From Cordia subcordata (taxonomy: Eukaryota; Streptophyta; Magnoliopsida; Boraginales; Cordiaceae), in NCBI GenBank assembly GCA_028554755.1, contig JAPTOF010000011.1:1733501-1797500 (forward strand): 64,000 nt of DNA, in the 5' to 3' direction. Shown one piece after another: positions 1-12,108 of this stretch; the stretch's first letter is position 1; the number at the start of each line of letters is the position of its first letter. The translations under genes and the position numbers were made by a program. The notes below the pieces were generated by a model, which saw only the letters and a list, made by a program, of their open reading frames with translations, did no database searches and was not told the DNA's origin.

Positions 1-1542
1 AGGAACCCGAAATTGTCGGTCGAGCTTCCCAAAAAGTCGGTTGACCGGCTAGGTCCACCGGCCAGTCTAGAGAGCATCACTTTGAAAGCTAGTCAAGTTA
101 ACCAGAGGAGCCCGTCGATCGACAGTGAGTAGTAGCTGATATAAAAGCTTGATTTTCAGTCTTCAAGAGGGAGAATCTGGAGATTATCTAGAGACCTATC
201 ACACACACACACAAAACCCTAGCTACACCACCTTTAATACATACACAATCACACACCTCTCACCTAGATTCAAGCTTGCTTAGAGGGTTTCAAACACTTG
301 GATTGAAGCTACTCAAAGATTTTGTACAAGAGTTTTTAGGATGGAAGGGAAGTCTTTTATTCTCTCTTTCATCCTCTTTTATATTATGTTTGAGTAGATT
401 TGTTTAGGGTAATGATACTTGTGTAATGGGTTGATTCTATCGTTCAATATTATGGGATTTAATGGCTTAATATATATACATATGCTGGCTTAATATATAT
501 ACATATGCTATGTTCTTGTTTTAATGGCTAATGTTTAATACACGTCTAAGTGTTTGATAATATGCCTATGAGAGTTGCATATGTATAAATTGAAGTTCAT
601 TTTCCATTAAACACCTCCAATATATTCTATAACCATGTCTATATGCTTATGAGTGGATCTTATGAAGTGGTTAATGCTTATGTTCATTTCTATGTGTATG
701 TTTGCATGCTTAGTAGTAAATATGACCTCAATATTACATGCATGTTGGCTCTAAAGTGCTTTTAATGGTGTAAGCTGAGCATGATGAGGTTTGATAGCTG
801 AATAGGTCCCTTTATTCATGAACAACTTGCCTAGAACATGCATGAATGCATTAATAGGTTAAATCCCATTGTAGTGACCCTAGAATGATGAGGCATAATT
901 TAAGGCTAGTCTAAATCGAGTCTCTTTTGGCTTTAAATCAAGTCAATAGGTTTCTAGGTAGATTTAGTCAACCCTAGCAACACTAGGTCTTGGCTTTAAA
1001 TCCAGCCAATGGTTTAGGTACTAGGGTAGGTTTGTTCTAGGTCACCTAGGAAACCAATTGGTCACTTTTAAGGCCCTAGGTTGTAAGGACCACGCCGTAG
1101 CTCTAGGAGACGCCGCCTAGGGATGGACCTGTATTGAGTCCTAAGGAGAAATTAGGACACTAATTAAGCAACCTAGTTAAAAGAGGAATCGGTTATTAAG
1201 CCATCGTATGTAATCCCATAGTATTTGAGTCTAGGATTATCCATTAGCAAGTAGACGTCACCCTAATCCCTCACATTTGTTAGTCCCCTTCAGATAGTTT
1301 ATTTTTATACTTTCTATTCCCATAGTGTAGTTTCATTTTCTTTAGTTAGAGCTCTTGACCATTCAAAAACACCAAAAATAGTTAGTTTAGGTTTCTTTTT
1401 AGGCTTTTTCTAAGACACATACATAGAATCCATTCCACAATACAGCCTTCTTGTAGATTCGACCCCTTACTTGCACATACTATACTGTATTGATCTATGT
1501 GCTTGTGGATCTTTAGAGCTTGCGCTTGAGAGACCTCCATCA
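1..1542 (+). repeat. 5' LTR of outer gypsy element B (5' end off window)
   Basis: This LTR supplies the promoter and leader of element B. It matches 32222-34124 along its length, and the window edge removes its first part. It ends at CTCCATCA and is followed six bases later by a decayed tRNA-Asp primer site. A TATA box (TATAAAAG, 140-147) lies about 80 bases after a cluster of GGTTGACCGGC-type motifs (about 20-125). Downstream are two copies of a TTGGCT..AAATC..GCCAA unit (about 925 and 990) and a CCTAGG-bounded structured segment (about 1074-1145). The pairing with the second LTR is seen directly. The promoter role is inferred from position. Confidence 0.9.
140..147 (+). promoter_or_regulatory. 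TATA box of element B 5' LTR
   Basis: TATAAAAG sits at the expected U3/R position. The equivalent site in the 3' LTR is at 32676-32683. A cluster of GTCGACC-like motifs lies directly upstream in both copies. Confidence 0.7.
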
Positions 1543-1548
1543 AGTTCT

Positions 1549-1566
1549 TGGCATTGTTGTTAGGAA
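1549..1566 (+). other. Primer binding site (tRNA-Asp) of B, decayed
   Basis: Six bases after the LTR end stands TGGCATTGTTGTTAGGAAGG. The intact relative in element A is TGGCGCCGTTGCCGGGGAGG, complementary to the CCA end of plant tRNA-Asp. Most differences are C to T or G to A, the usual decay of methylated plant repeats. Confidence 0.8.
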
Positions 1567-1899
1567 GGCACAGTGGTTTGCATATTTTGCTTGTGTGTTT
1601 TGGTAGTTTCTTTGTTTCGTTTATTTGCTTTTTCTTTATAGTTTGTTTGGTTTTTTATGATCCGACTTCTTGTTTATATTATCTTATTTTGCTACTAGCT
1701 TATTTATCTTCGTTTTTGTCTCTTTTTTAGTTATTGAGTTTATTTTCCGTACTTTGCTTGCTAGCTTGTTTAGCTTTAGTAGTTATTTTTGTTTTTTTTT
1801 AGTAGATTTCCTAGGATTGTGGCTTATTTGCTGTAGTCTTAGGATTGTTGAAGTTTTGGGGGTTGAAGTGGTCAGAGTTAGGATAGTTTGTGCATGCTT
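1567..1899 (+). other. 5' leader of element B
   Basis: This T-rich untranslated stretch lies between the primer site and gag. Short open frames in it are hydrophobic low-complexity strings from T-runs and resemble no protein. It matches the leader of element A (about 11846-12085, opposite strand). Confidence 0.6.
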
Positions 1900-2811
1900 G
1901 GTAGGAGATCTTTTAGAAATGCCCTAGTTCCCTTTAATTTCAAACCTGATAGGATTGCAAGACATCTTAGGAATTAAGAAGATCTTTTTGAGGAGATGGT
2001 TGATCCCAATCATCCTCCTAATCCTTCCATTCCCCCAATGAATCCTATTCTACCACTTGATCACCATGGGCATCAGGTCCAAGATTATTTTAGACAAGAG
2101 CCCCTTAGACCTGACCCACCTATAGATGAGGAACCCACTCTTAGGTAATTCTTCCTTCCCGAAGCCTTTGAGCCTAATTTGGCTATTCAAATCCCGAGTT
2201 TGAGGGAGACAAACTTCAAGATTAAGCCTAATATGTTGGCCATACTTCCTTCCTTCTAGGGGAGAAGTAATGAGAGTCCTCTAGAGCATATTACCAACTT
2301 TGTTGAGATGAGTTCCACCCTCTATGTCCCTAATGTCTCCCAAGAAGTCATACGTCTGAGATTGTTTCCTTTTTCTTTTAAGGACAATGCTAGGGCTTGG
2401 TTGCATTCCTTACTTAATGGTTGCATTACTACATGGGCTGAGCTTCAATCTAACTTCTTTAAAAAATTCTATGCCATGGCCAAGACGGCCGGCCTTAAGA
2501 TCGCCATTATGACTTTCTCCCAGCATAATCTAGAATCTTTTCATGAGGCTTAGGAGAGGTTCAAAGACCTTCTTTGACAATGTCCACACCACAGGTACGG
2601 TAATCATGGCCTATTACAGTATTTCTTTCGAGGTTTAAATAAACAAAATAGGATGATGGTCAATGCTGCCGCCGGTAGTGGCTTTTATCTTTTGAAATCG
2701 ACTAAGGCATGGGAGAAAATAGAGTTGATGGCCTAAAATTCTTTTCAAAACTTTGCTATAGAAAGGTCTAGTCAGGGAGGTAACAAGAGAAGAGTTAGTG
2801 AGGTTGGAGTT
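1900..2811 (+). pseudogene. gag of element B, part 1 (interrupted by A)
   Basis: This is the N-terminal and central part of a gypsy Gag capsid protein. It has a Pro/Asn-rich stretch (about 1990-2050) followed by the capsid core with the RLRLFPFS..AW..L and TTWAELQ..FF..FY signatures of the Retrotrans_gag family (about 2290-2560). Several stops and shifts break it, for example after EPTLR and after HEA. The same protein is in better shape in element A at 11096-11845. The frame is cut at 2811 by element A and resumes at 14000, where it reads into the zinc knuckle. No functional protein is expected. Confidence 0.85.
2807..2811. repeat. Target-site duplication GAGTT, left copy (element A)
   Basis: GAGTT directly precedes the LTR at 2812 and is repeated at 13995-13999 after the far LTR. 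Removing element A and one copy restores the gag reading frame of B. Confidence 0.93.
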
Positions 2812-3855
2812 TGGTGCGTCTTTCAAGAGCAAGCTTTAAAAGACCCGCAAGTGTACGGATCATACAATATAGCGTGCATAAGTGCGGGTGTCAAATCACA
2901 GGGAGGCGTGAATAATGTGGGTGAATTCTATGCTTGGTGTTCTAGAAAGTGCCAAAAAGAAAGATCTAAACTAGACATATTTTTGGGGTTTTGGATTATC
3001 GGGAGCTCTAGGTAAAGGAAATAAAACTAAACTATGAATATGAAAAATGGGAACACAAGTTGGTCAAGAGGGAACTAACAATTGAGAAGGGGTTAGGATG
3101 ACTTCGACTTTTGAATGGGTAATTCTATACTCAAATGCTATGGGATTAAGGGATGATGGCTAACTATCATGAGTGCTCTTAACTAGGTTGCTAGTTAGTG
3201 TCCTAATTTCCCCCTAGGACTCGGTGCGGGTCCGTCCTTAGGCGGCGCCTCCTAGAGCTACGGCGTGGTCCTTATGACCTAGGGCCTTAAGAGTGACTAA
3301 CTAACTTCCTAGGTGACTTAGAATGAACCTACCTTAGTACCTAAACCTTTGGCTAGATTTAAAGCCAAGACCTAGTGTTGCTAAGGTCGACTAAACCTAT
3401 CCGAAAACCTATTGGTTGGATTTAAAGCCAAAGGAGACTCAGTCTAGACTAGCCTTAAATTACACTTCGTCATTTTAAGGTCACTACAGCACCATTTGAC
3501 TTGCTAGTGCGTTCATCATGTTCAAGGCCAAGGTACTCGTGAATAATGGAACCTATTCAACTACCAAACATCGTCATGTTCAGTTCGCACCATTAGAAGC
3601 AATTAACAACCAACATGTATGCTTTATTGAAGTTATACTCGTTACTAGGCATGCAAATATACATATAGACATGAATATAAGCATTACCCACTTCATAGCA
3701 TCCACATATAAACACATAGACATGATTATAACATGGATTAGATGTGTTTAGTAACAAATAAACTTCAATGTATACACATGTTACTCATCTAGGCATTTTA
3801 TCAAACACTTAGACATGAATGAGAAAATACCCATTTGAACAAAAGAATTCAAAAC

Positions 3856-3890
<35 letters not shown>

Positions 3891-4675
3891 GCCATCACAT
3901 CCCATATCATAAGAGTATATAGTTAACCCATTACATAAGCTAAATCACCCTACACAAATCTACTCAATCATAATAGGAAATAGAATGAAAGAGAGATAAT
4001 GAAGCTTCCCTTTCATCCTAGCTAAACTTGTACAAAGCTTTTGAGCAAACTTGATTCCAAATGTTTGAACCCTCCAAATCAAGCTTGGATCTTAGTTAGA
4101 AATGTGTGAAAAGTGTGTGTGAAGTGGGTGGGATCTAGGGTTAAGTGTCTGCGAATTTTAGATGTGAAGTATGTGTTAAACTTCCAAAAAGTCCTCCTTT
4201 TCTGCAGAATCGTGCCCTATTTATATGTTCTCAGCATATTGACGGTCGACTGGCTTCGGGACCTAGCTCGATCGGCTTTATAATGATGCTCTCTAGACTG
4301 GCCGGTCGACGACCAGCTCTGGAGGGGTGGTCGTCTTGCTATTTTTGGCACTGGCTCTTTTTCCTTGATCGTCCGGCTGACTTTCTTCCTCTATTCTTTG
4401 TCTTTTCGGCCTCCGGTCTTCTCTCTTAGACCTGTACATTTCCTATCTTCATCACCTTTCATCGTCCAATCTCGATCTTAACCCAAAGTTCACCTAAATC
4501 ATTGAAAACAAGCAATTAGTGTAGCAATTTGTCTCTTAAACTCGATATGTACATTTGTTTATGCTTAAGCCTATTCTTATCAAAAGCACTACACTAATGC
4601 ATCATTATGAGCACTCAACACCTCTAAAATATAGGTAAATGACAATGCAAATACACACAAAAACACAACACATCA
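2812..4675 (-). repeat. 3' LTR of element A
   Basis: On the minus strand it begins TGATGTGTTG and ends CGCACCA. It pairs with 12109-13994. It differs by a longer TA microsatellite (3859-3887, against about 15 bases in the partner) and by loss of about 40 bases in the GTCGACC motif cluster (about 4240-4320). The TATA-like CATATAAATA is at 4218-4227. Confidence 0.93.
3859..3887. repeat. (TA)n microsatellite
   Basis: A run of about 14 TA units lies inside the 3' LTR of A. The matching place in the 5' LTR (13157-13171) has about 7 units, so the length changed after insertion. Confidence 0.9.
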
Positions 4676-4712
4676 ACACCCCCAAACCTTCTCCTTGCTT
4701 GTCCTCAAGCAG
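4676..4712 (-). other. Polypurine tract and hairpin of element A
   Basis: On the minus strand a TTGCTTGAGGACAAGCAA-type inverted repeat is followed by GGAGAAGGTTTGGGGGTGT directly against the LTR start. This is the expected plus-strand primer site. A second hairpin with a similar G-rich tract lies about 0.9 kb upstream, at 5618-5650. Confidence 0.8.
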
Positions 4713-6052
4713 GCCCAATCTTAAATTTTATCTCTAAGGCTGATACAATGAATTGCCTAAAGGATTGACTCTCTATCAAAGTTAGTCTAAGAAGCATAAA
4801 GGGGGCATTCCTATTGTGGAGAGATTCCCAAATCTCTTTGGATCCTCCCTCTACTCATAAGGGGTCTCGTTTCTCGTAGGAATTTCCCGAGTAGCCAATC
4901 CACCACAAGCCTAGGATTCTAACTCACGGACTCGGGATGTTGATATTTCGTGCTTCCTCAACTAACATGGCCTATCTAACATGCACCAAGCCTCAAAGAC
5001 AAAAAGAGAGAATATACAAAGACAATGGCTTATAAAAAGCCTTATTCACGTATCTACATAGATGATAACTTGTGCTAAGTTGACATTGTCTCATTTATGC
5101 ACTTATTCACTAACTTTTTGATGCCTTTGGTTTTTCCTCTTTTTCATTTCATTATATATATATATATATATATTTTGCACCTTTTTGCCTTTTTCATTTT
5201 TTTTTGAACTTTTAATGCTTTGTATTGTATTCACAAAAAGAAAGAAAAAGAAAGGCTTAGGCACATCAACAAGAACCAATCAAGGAAGGGGCACTCACAT
5301 CAACAACCCTTTTCCAACACTCTTTCCTACCAAGCTATGGGGTGGCTACAAGGATTATTCTTTCAAGGTTCTCACTCCCTACAACTTTGAAGGGTATCCC
5401 TTCCAAGACTTAGTTTTCAAACCATTCTATTCATTTCCCCACAATACCTCTCATCTTCATAAATCAATATAGTCAATCACAAAAGCCAACACACTGATCA
5501 ACAAAGAAATAAATGACTTTATATGCATCAAAATTGAAAAAATTTCACCATTTTTAAACGCAAAATACAATCTACCCTAAGCAAGATATATAACAAGAAA
5601 ACCAAATTCCCACACCCCCAAACCTAAACTTTGCTTGTCCTCAAGCAAAAAGATCAAAACACAAAAACAAGCAAATCATCATTACAAAACAAGTAAAGGT
5701 GGTGGGGATAGGGTGTAAACATGGGGAACAAGTGGAGAAAGGATAGATACAACCTTGCATTTTCTTCAAAGCTTTCCATGCCAATGATAAATCACCATAC
5801 TACTAATCCTGTAACTCACAATTCATAAAGACTCACAAAGAAAACAAAATTAGTAGCATTGCCTATGTATACTTGCATTGGCATGTGCAATAATGAGCAA
5901 TGGTGTATCTTATGGGACAAAGGATTTGGATTCAACACTTTGGTTTGGGTGCAAGAAAGATAAAAGAAAGAAAACAAAAAGAAAAGAAAGTGAAAAAAAT
6001 GTAAAATTGCAAAATTGAACCTAGGTTGCCTCCTAGTAGTGCTAACCACCAT
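4713..6052 (-). other. 3' untranslated region of element A
   Basis: About 1.3 kb of non-coding sequence lies between integrase and the purine tract. It contains the second hairpin/G-tract (5618-5650), a TA/T-rich patch (5150-5230) and a CTAGG-AGGCAA-CCTAG hairpin at 6020-6043. Short frames here are Phe/Leu/Lys-rich low complexity and I do not count them as genes. The same layout recurs in B (30926-32221) and D (58760-60400). Confidence 0.7.
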
Positions 6053-6082
6053 GCCGTCAGCTAGGCAAACACCAACTCATCT

Positions 6083-6590
6083 TCAACATCCATAGATGGG
6101 ATCCTGAAGCATTAAAACCTCTACACAAGCCATGCTCGGATCATATGCGTGCTTCAGGCGTTGCCCATTCACCGTCAACTCTCGGTCATCCTTCCAGTCT
6201 TTAATCTTGACTGCTCCGGAAGGATAGGCAACCATCACCTCATATGGACCATCCCATCTTGTCTTAAGCTTACTTGGAAAGAGCTTCAATCGTGAGTTAA
6301 ATATCCAAACTTTATCAGAAGGAGAGAATAATTTCTTAATAATGTGTTTATCATGAATTCTCTTCATCCTATCCTTATAAAGTTTAGCGTTCTCATACGC
6401 TTCGAATCTAAGCTCTTCCAATTCCGCTGGTCTAGCTTCCTTTTCTCACCCGCTCTTGCCAAGTCAAAATTTAGGGCTTTGATTGCCCAATAAGCTCTAT
6501 GCTCTAGTTCTACCGGCAAGTGACAAGCTTTACCATAAACCAATCTATATGGAGACATACCAATAGGAGTCTTAAAGGCGGTACAGTAGG
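6083..6590 (-). pseudogene. Integrase C-terminal part of element A
   Basis: This is the end of the gypsy Pol polyprotein. The [24 protein letters not shown] motif (about 6510-6570) closes the catalytic core region. The C-terminal domain then carries a GPY/F-like module (WDGPYEV, about 6220-6250) and ends at a stop near 6083. A frameshift near 6421-6430 separates the two pieces. Plant gypsy integrases share this layout. It would bind DNA ends during insertion if intact. Confidence 0.85.
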
Positions 6591-7262
6591 CCCATAAAGC
6601 ATCATTTAGCCTAATAGGCCAATCTCTCCTATCGGGCCTAACTGTTTTCTCTAAAATGTTCTTGATCTCCCTATTGGACGCCTCTACTTATTTACTAGTT
6701 TGCGGGTGATAAGGAGTGGCTACCTTATGGGTAACCGAATATCTTCTCAACAAAGCCTCTAAAGTCCTATGGCGAAAATGCAAACCCCCATCACTAATTA
6801 AGACCCTAGGGATTTCAAATCTAGAGAAAATGTTTTCCCTAATGAACTTAACCACTACCCTATGGTCATTAGTGCGTGTGGGAATTGCTTTAACCCATTT
6901 GGACACATAATCAACGGCCGCTAAAATGTATTGGTACCTAAAGGAAGGTGGAAATGGACCCATGAAATCTATACCCCAAACATCAAACAATTCACAAGGG
7001 AGAATAAGGGATAAAGGCATCATGTTTCTCCTAGAGATGGACCCAGATTGTTGACATCTAAAGCACTTCTTACAATATTCTTAGGCATCCCTAAAGAGAG
7101 TGGGCCAAAATAGTCCACTTTGCAAGACCTTCGCGGCAATCTTCTTCCCACTAAAATGACCTCCACACCCCTCATCATGACATATACTCAAAACATTCTC
7201 AAACTCATCCTCAGGCACACACTGACGAATCATTTGATCTGCACACACTTTGAAGAGATAGG
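6591..7262 (-). pseudogene. Integrase zinc finger and catalytic core of element A
   Basis: Read on the minus strand, an HHCC zinc-binding region (CHDEGCGGHF then CKKCFRCQQ, about 7030-7230) precedes the catalytic core. The first acidic residue lies in GIDFMGPF, the second in ISDGGLHF, and the Glu is expected in the VEASNREIK segment near 6670. A stop interrupts the zinc region (before EYCKK) and another lies just before the Glu segment (near 6688). All three catalytic acids still appear to be encoded, but the gene is broken. Confidence 0.88.
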
Positions 7263-7269
7263 GATCTTC

Positions 7270-8043
7270 CTAAAAGAAATGCCTAACTTGTGCTAGGAAC
7301 CTATCTTTTTCTCTCTTTTCCCAATGGGAAGGAAAATGCTCTGTGGCAAGATAATTGACAATATGAGCAAACCAAGGTGTGTGATGAGAAAAGGTAAACA
7401 ATTGCTCATTGGGGAATGAATCATGAAAAGGAGATGGATCACTAGAAGACTTGCTAACAAGACAGGAAAGATGATCCGCAACTAAATTTTCTCTACCCTT
7501 CTTATCCTGAATTTCTATGTTAAACTCTTGAAAGAGGAGCAACCACCTAATCAAGCGGGGTTTAGATTCTTTCTTAAACAACAAATACTTCAATGCCGCA
7601 TGATCGGTGTAGACAATCACTTTGGACCCTAGGATGTATGACCTAAACTTGTCAAGGGAGAAAACTATTGCTAGAAGCTCTTTTTCTGTAGTGGTATAAT
7701 TCTTTTGTGCTTCATCAAGAGTCTTGCTAGCATAGTACACAACATGGGGCAACTTATCCTTCATTTGACCTAAAACAGCTCTTATCGCATAATCGGATGC
7801 ATCACACATAACCTCAAATGGGAGACTGTAGTTAGGTGGCTGGATAATTGGGGATGTAGACAATAAGGATTTAAGCCTATTGAAAGCTCTAACACATTCA
7901 TCATCAAAGTCAAAAGGGACATCTTGTGCTAGGAGCCTAGACAAGGGGCATGCAATGTGACTCAAATCCTTAATGAATCTACGGTAAAATCCTGCATGCC
8001 TTAGAAAAGATCTAACATCCTTGACACACTTAGGGACAGGCAA
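7270..8043 (-). pseudogene. RT C-terminal and RNase H domains of element A
   Basis: This open stretch of 257 codons covers the end of reverse transcriptase and RNase H of the gypsy Pol. It starts in the [18 protein letters not shown] connection. RNase H motifs follow: [13 protein letters not shown] (first Asp), [11 protein letters not shown] (Glu), [11 protein letters not shown] (second Asp) and ENLVADHLS (last Asp). All four acidic positions remain. RNase H would remove the RNA strand during reverse transcription. The frame is joined to RT upstream by a small shift near 8044. Confidence 0.9.
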
Positions 8044-8830
8044 CTTTTCAATTAATCAACCTTAGCTGGGTCAACTTGAATTCCACTAGATGATACAACA
8101 TGACCCAACATTATCCCTCGTTGCAGCATGGAGTGGCATTTCTCCTAACTTAACACTAGATTCTTCTTTACACATTGGTCTAAGACTAAAGAGAGATGAC
8201 TCAAGCACTCATCAAAGCTATCTCCAAAGACTAAGAAATCATCCATGAAAATCTCTAAATGTCTCTCAATCATGCCACTAAAAATGGCCATCATACATCT
8301 CTGAAAAGTTGCTGGGGCATTACAAAGACCGAAGGGCATTCTCCTATAAGCAAAAGTGCCATAGGGACAAGTAAAGGTGGTCTTCTCTTAGTCCTCGGGA
8401 AATATAGGGATCTGGTTATAACCCGAATAGCCATCTAGAAAACAATATTAGCTATGCCCAGCTACTCTATCTAAGATTTGGTCTAAAAAAGGCAATGGGA
8501 AATGATCCTTCCTAGTTTTGGAGTTGAGCTTCCTATAGTCAATACAAACTCTCCATCCCGTGGGAGTACGTGTAGGGATAAGCTCTCCTCTCTCATTCTT
8601 AACAAGCGTGATCCCGGACTTCTTAGGGACAACTTAGACCGGGCTAACCTACTCACTATTGAAGATCGGATAAATAATGCCTGCATCTAAAAGCTTAATG
8701 ATCTCTTTCTTAACTACTTTGCTCATGTGTGGGTTTAGCCTCCTTTGCATTTCCCTAGAAGGAATGGCTCCATCCTCAAGGTGAATACGATGCATACAAA
8801 CCGAAGGGTCTATACCTCTCAAATAATCAA
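8044..8830 (-). pseudogene. Reverse transcriptase core of element A
   Basis: On the minus strand the palm motifs run in order: RGIDPSVCMHRI..R, the KNERGELIPTRTPTGWRVC-type stretch leading to IDYRKLN, FLDGYSGYNQI, MPFGLCNAPATFQRCM, and the catalytic FMDDFLVFG box (about 8230-8260). Stops occur after FNSE, in VSPV, after AGHS and after LVLS, so the domain is not translatable as one protein. The FMDD box with both aspartates survives. Confidence 0.88.
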
Positions 8831-10345
8831 TTTTCCACCTATAGCCTTCCTATGTTTCTTGAGGACCTCTAAGAGACACTCCTCATGCTCACTAGAAAGA
8901 TCGGAAGCTTTGATGACCAGAAGGGTCTCACTAGGGCCTAGGAATGCATGTTTCAAATAATCGGGAAGGGGTTTAATCTCTAAAGAAGGGCTAGGCTCAA
9001 CCAAGGGGGACTTAACCTCAATATTATCAATGGGGACATCACTAGAAATGAGACTAGAAGGATTAACCTTAATTGATTTATTAGTCAAATGGCTCTCAAT
9101 CAAGGAAGTAGAAGCTACACATTTCCGCTCTAAGGTCCCCAAATCAAAACTAGACATCAATTCCTCAAATTTTTCCAATTCTTCTCCATTGGTCATAGTC
9201 TTTTCTATAAGATCCTCAACGCAAGAATCAATCACATTCACCCTAAAGCACTCTTCTCCATCTTCTCCTCCTATACCAGCCCTATTCACCGCATCGACAA
9301 CCTTTATAGTGGATCTCAAATTCCCAAATTTCATCTCCAATAGCCCCAACCTACAATGGATAATGGCATCTGCGGTGGCAAGGAAGGGGCAACCTAGAAG
9401 AATGGGTGTAGAGTATTTAGAGTTATGTCCTGAATCCATATCTAACACTATGAAGTCAACAGGGTACACAAACTCACCTACCTGAACCATAACGTCCTCT
9501 ATCACATCCCTAGGTCTACGCTCAGACCTATCAGCTAGCTGAAAAGTAACATGTGTAGGAGACAACTCACCTAGACCTAGCTACTGATAGACAGAGTAGG
9601 GAATGAGATTCACACTAGATCCTAAATCTAACAAGGCATGATCAATCTGGGTCTCACGGATCCTACAAGGAATGGTGAAGGCTCTAGGGTCACTTATCTT
9701 CGGCGGAAGGCCCGAAATACAAATACTACTCACCTTCTCCGTGAGCCTCACCTTCTTAAGAATGTTCGATGACCTACGTTTCCTTGTACAAAGATCCTTA
9801 AAGAACTTAGAATAAGAGGGGATGGAAAGGATCTCATCTATCAAAGGAAGATTGACCTTAAGGTCCTTAAGATGCTCTAAAAGCTTGAAAAACCTAGAAT
9901 CCTCACTAGGAGTAGGCCTCTCTAAGGCCGATGGAAAGGGAACTCTAGGCTCTACACCTATAGATACATGGGAGTCATCAATAGGCTCTTTTCCCCTCTG
10001 ATGTAGGTGGGAAGTACTACTTTCTCTATGATCTCTAATGGGCTCATCTCTCTCTACAGGACCTTCTCTAGAATTTCCCTCAACAGGGCTACAATGTGGT
10101 GCTCTAGACTCGGAAGGACCACTAGGTGCAGGCACTACAAAGTCAACTCCTACCCTATTATCCACTACCTGACCGCTCCTAAGAGTGGTGACGGCCTTAG
10201 CCTGGGCCTGAGGGGGATAAGTGGTATCGGTGGAAGAATAGGACTGGACTCTAGGGTTCACCTCCGACTGAGAAGGCAATTTCCCTGGGTCTCTAGCGCT
10301 CGATTGACTAGAAATCTGTCCTAACTGTGCCTTAAACCTAGTCAT
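8819..10345 (-). pseudogene. Protease region of element A
   Basis: Two long frames (9581-10345 and 8819-9565) form the spacer and the aspartic protease. The active-site segment reads ALLDLGSSVNLIPYSVY near 9600, the plant gypsy form of the DSG/DTG motif. It is followed by QLADRS, DVMVQVGEFVYPVDF and ILLGCPFLATADA, typical of the family's protease C-terminal half. A stop after SVYQ separates the frames. Upstream is a low-complexity linker containing TTLRSG. The protease would cut the Gag-Pol polyprotein. Confidence 0.87.
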
Positions 10346-10411
10346 CTACTGCCTATAGCTAGCCATTTCTTGCCTATTATCAGCTAACTCCTGTTGCTAA
10401 CTAGCTAATGC

Positions 10412-11080
10412 CTACTGTTGATTTTGAATAAACTGCATTAACTTCATCACGTCGTTACTAGGAGTTTGGTTACTAGAAGGAGCAGGTAAAGCTTGAGGTT
10501 GAGGAGCACTAGTGAGATGGGGCTGATTAACATGATAGAAACCTGGGGGATATTGAGAACAGGGTCGCTGCTGAGGTGAAACCTGAGGATGTGAACTAGA
10601 CTCATGCTGGCCTTGTCTCCAAGAAAAATTTGGGTTGTCCCTCCAACCCGGATTGTATGTGTTCGAGTATGGGTTGTACTCACGAGAATAACGTTGTGTT
10701 GCCCACACTTGCTCTTTCATGAATTCAGAAATTTGGGATGCTAAAGGGCAAGCTATGGTCTCATGAGATGACTCGGAGCACAATGCACAAACTTTAACAA
10801 CTAAAGGGGCGGAGAAAGAACCTAAAGAACTAGTCCTATGACCTTGGGATGAAATGGACAAAGAAATGAATTGATCTAGCATATTTGTCAAAGCCTCAAC
10901 CTTAGCGGGTAAGTCTAAAGAAACTCCAACCTCACTAACACTTCTCTTATTGCCTTCCTGACTAGACCTTTCCATTGCAAAATTTTGAAAAGAATTTTCA
11001 GCCATCATTTCTATTTTCTCCCATGCCTCGGTCGGTCTCAAAAGATAGAAGCCACCATCGGAGGCGGCATTGACCATCAT
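10412..11080 (-). pseudogene. gag C-terminal half with zinc knuckle, element A
   Basis: This 222-codon frame carries the nucleocapsid part of Gag. A CCHC knuckle (CALCSESSHETIAC, spacing C-x2-C-x4-H-x4-C) lies near 10750-10795. A Tyr/Asn-rich YNPYSNTYNPGWRDNPNFSW stretch and a Gln/Pro-rich tail follow, as in plant gypsy Gag. It is separated from the capsid part by a stop near 11095 and from protease by a stop near 10410. It is one of the best preserved frames of A. Confidence 0.88.
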
Positions 11081-11095
11081 CCTATTTTGTTCATT

Positions 11096-11845
11096 TCAGC
11101 CTCGAAAGAAGTATTGCATTAGGTCATGATTGCTGTACCCGTGGTGTGGACATTGTCTAAAAAGATCCTTGAACCTCTCCCAAGCCTCATGAAAAAATTC
11201 TAGGTCATGTTGGGAGAAAGTCATAATGGCAGTCCTAAGGTCGGCCGTCTTGGCCATAGGATAAAATTTTTGAAAGAACTTAGATTGAAGCTCAGCCCAT
11301 GTAGTAATGCAACCGTTAGGTAAGGAGTGCAACCAAGTCCTAGCCTTGTCCTTAAGAGAGAAAGGAAACAATCTTAGATGTATGACCTCTTGAGAGACAT
11401 TAGGGACATGGAGAGTGGAACTCATCTCAACAAAATTAGTGATATGATCTAGAGGACTCTCATTGCTTTTCTCGTAGAAGGAGGGAAGCATAGGCAACAT
11501 ATTAGGCTTAATCTCAAAGTTCGTTTCCCCCAAACCCTAAATTTGAATAGCCAAATTAGGCTCAAAGGCTTCAGGAAGAAAGAATTGCCTAAGAGTAGGT
11601 TCCTTATCTATGGGTGGGTCCGGTCTACGGGGCTCTCGTCTAAAATGATCTTGGGCTTGATGCCCAATGTGATCATGAGGTGGAATGGGATTCATTGGGG
11701 GATTGGGAGGATTAGGAGGATGATTGGGATCGGCCATCTCCTCAAGAAGATCTCCTAAATTCCTAAAATGTCTAGCAATTCTATCAGGTTCAGGATTAAG
11801 AGGAACTAGGGGATTTCTAAGGGATCTCCTACCAAGCATGCACAA
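11096..11845 (-). pseudogene. gag N-terminal half (capsid) of element A
   Basis: The frames 11537-11845 and 11096-11533, split by one stop (after NLAIQI), make the Gag N-terminus and the Retrotrans_gag capsid core. A Pro-repeat (NHPPNPPNPPMNP) comes first. LRLFPFSLKDKARTWLHSLP and TTWAELQSKFFQKFYP follow. The order and spacing match element B part 1 (1900-2640). It would form the virus-like particle shell. Confidence 0.88.
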
Positions 11846-12085
11846 TCTATCCTAACTCCAGCCACTTCAACCCCTGAAAACTTCAATTCCTAAAACTACA
11901 GCAAATAAACCACAATCCTAGTACTAAAAAAAAGATAAAAGTTGAAATAGATGAGCAAGGATCAAAGCAAGATAATACAAATAATAAACAAGATAGCAAA
12001 AACAAAATAAACTATAAAGGAAAAGCAAGAAGTAAGAAAAGCAACTACCAAAACACACAAACAAAGAATGCAAATCACCGTGCCT

Positions 12086-12102
12086 CCCCGGCAACGGCGC
12101 CA
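12086..12102 (-). other. Primer binding site (tRNA-Asp) of element A, intact
   Basis: The + strand reads CCCCGGCAACGGCGCCA, exactly the last 17 nt of plant tRNA-Asp including the CCA tail. It stands six bases from the LTR edge (12109). The leader 11846-12085 between it and gag is A/T-rich and non-coding. Confidence 0.95.
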
Positions 12103-12108
12103 AGAACT

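Noticed and set aside
5816..6052. 78-codon ORF after integrase in A, and the similar one at 30956-31183 in B
   Set aside because: The frame overlaps the conserved hairpin and is Phe-rich low complexity. Its shared parts follow nucleotide conservation, with no sign of coding selection that I can show.
6020..6060. tRNA-like gene at the post-pol hairpin (A-box and B-box look-alikes)
   Set aside because: No acceptor or T stem can be formed. Only short box-like matches exist, so I kept the hairpin interpretation.
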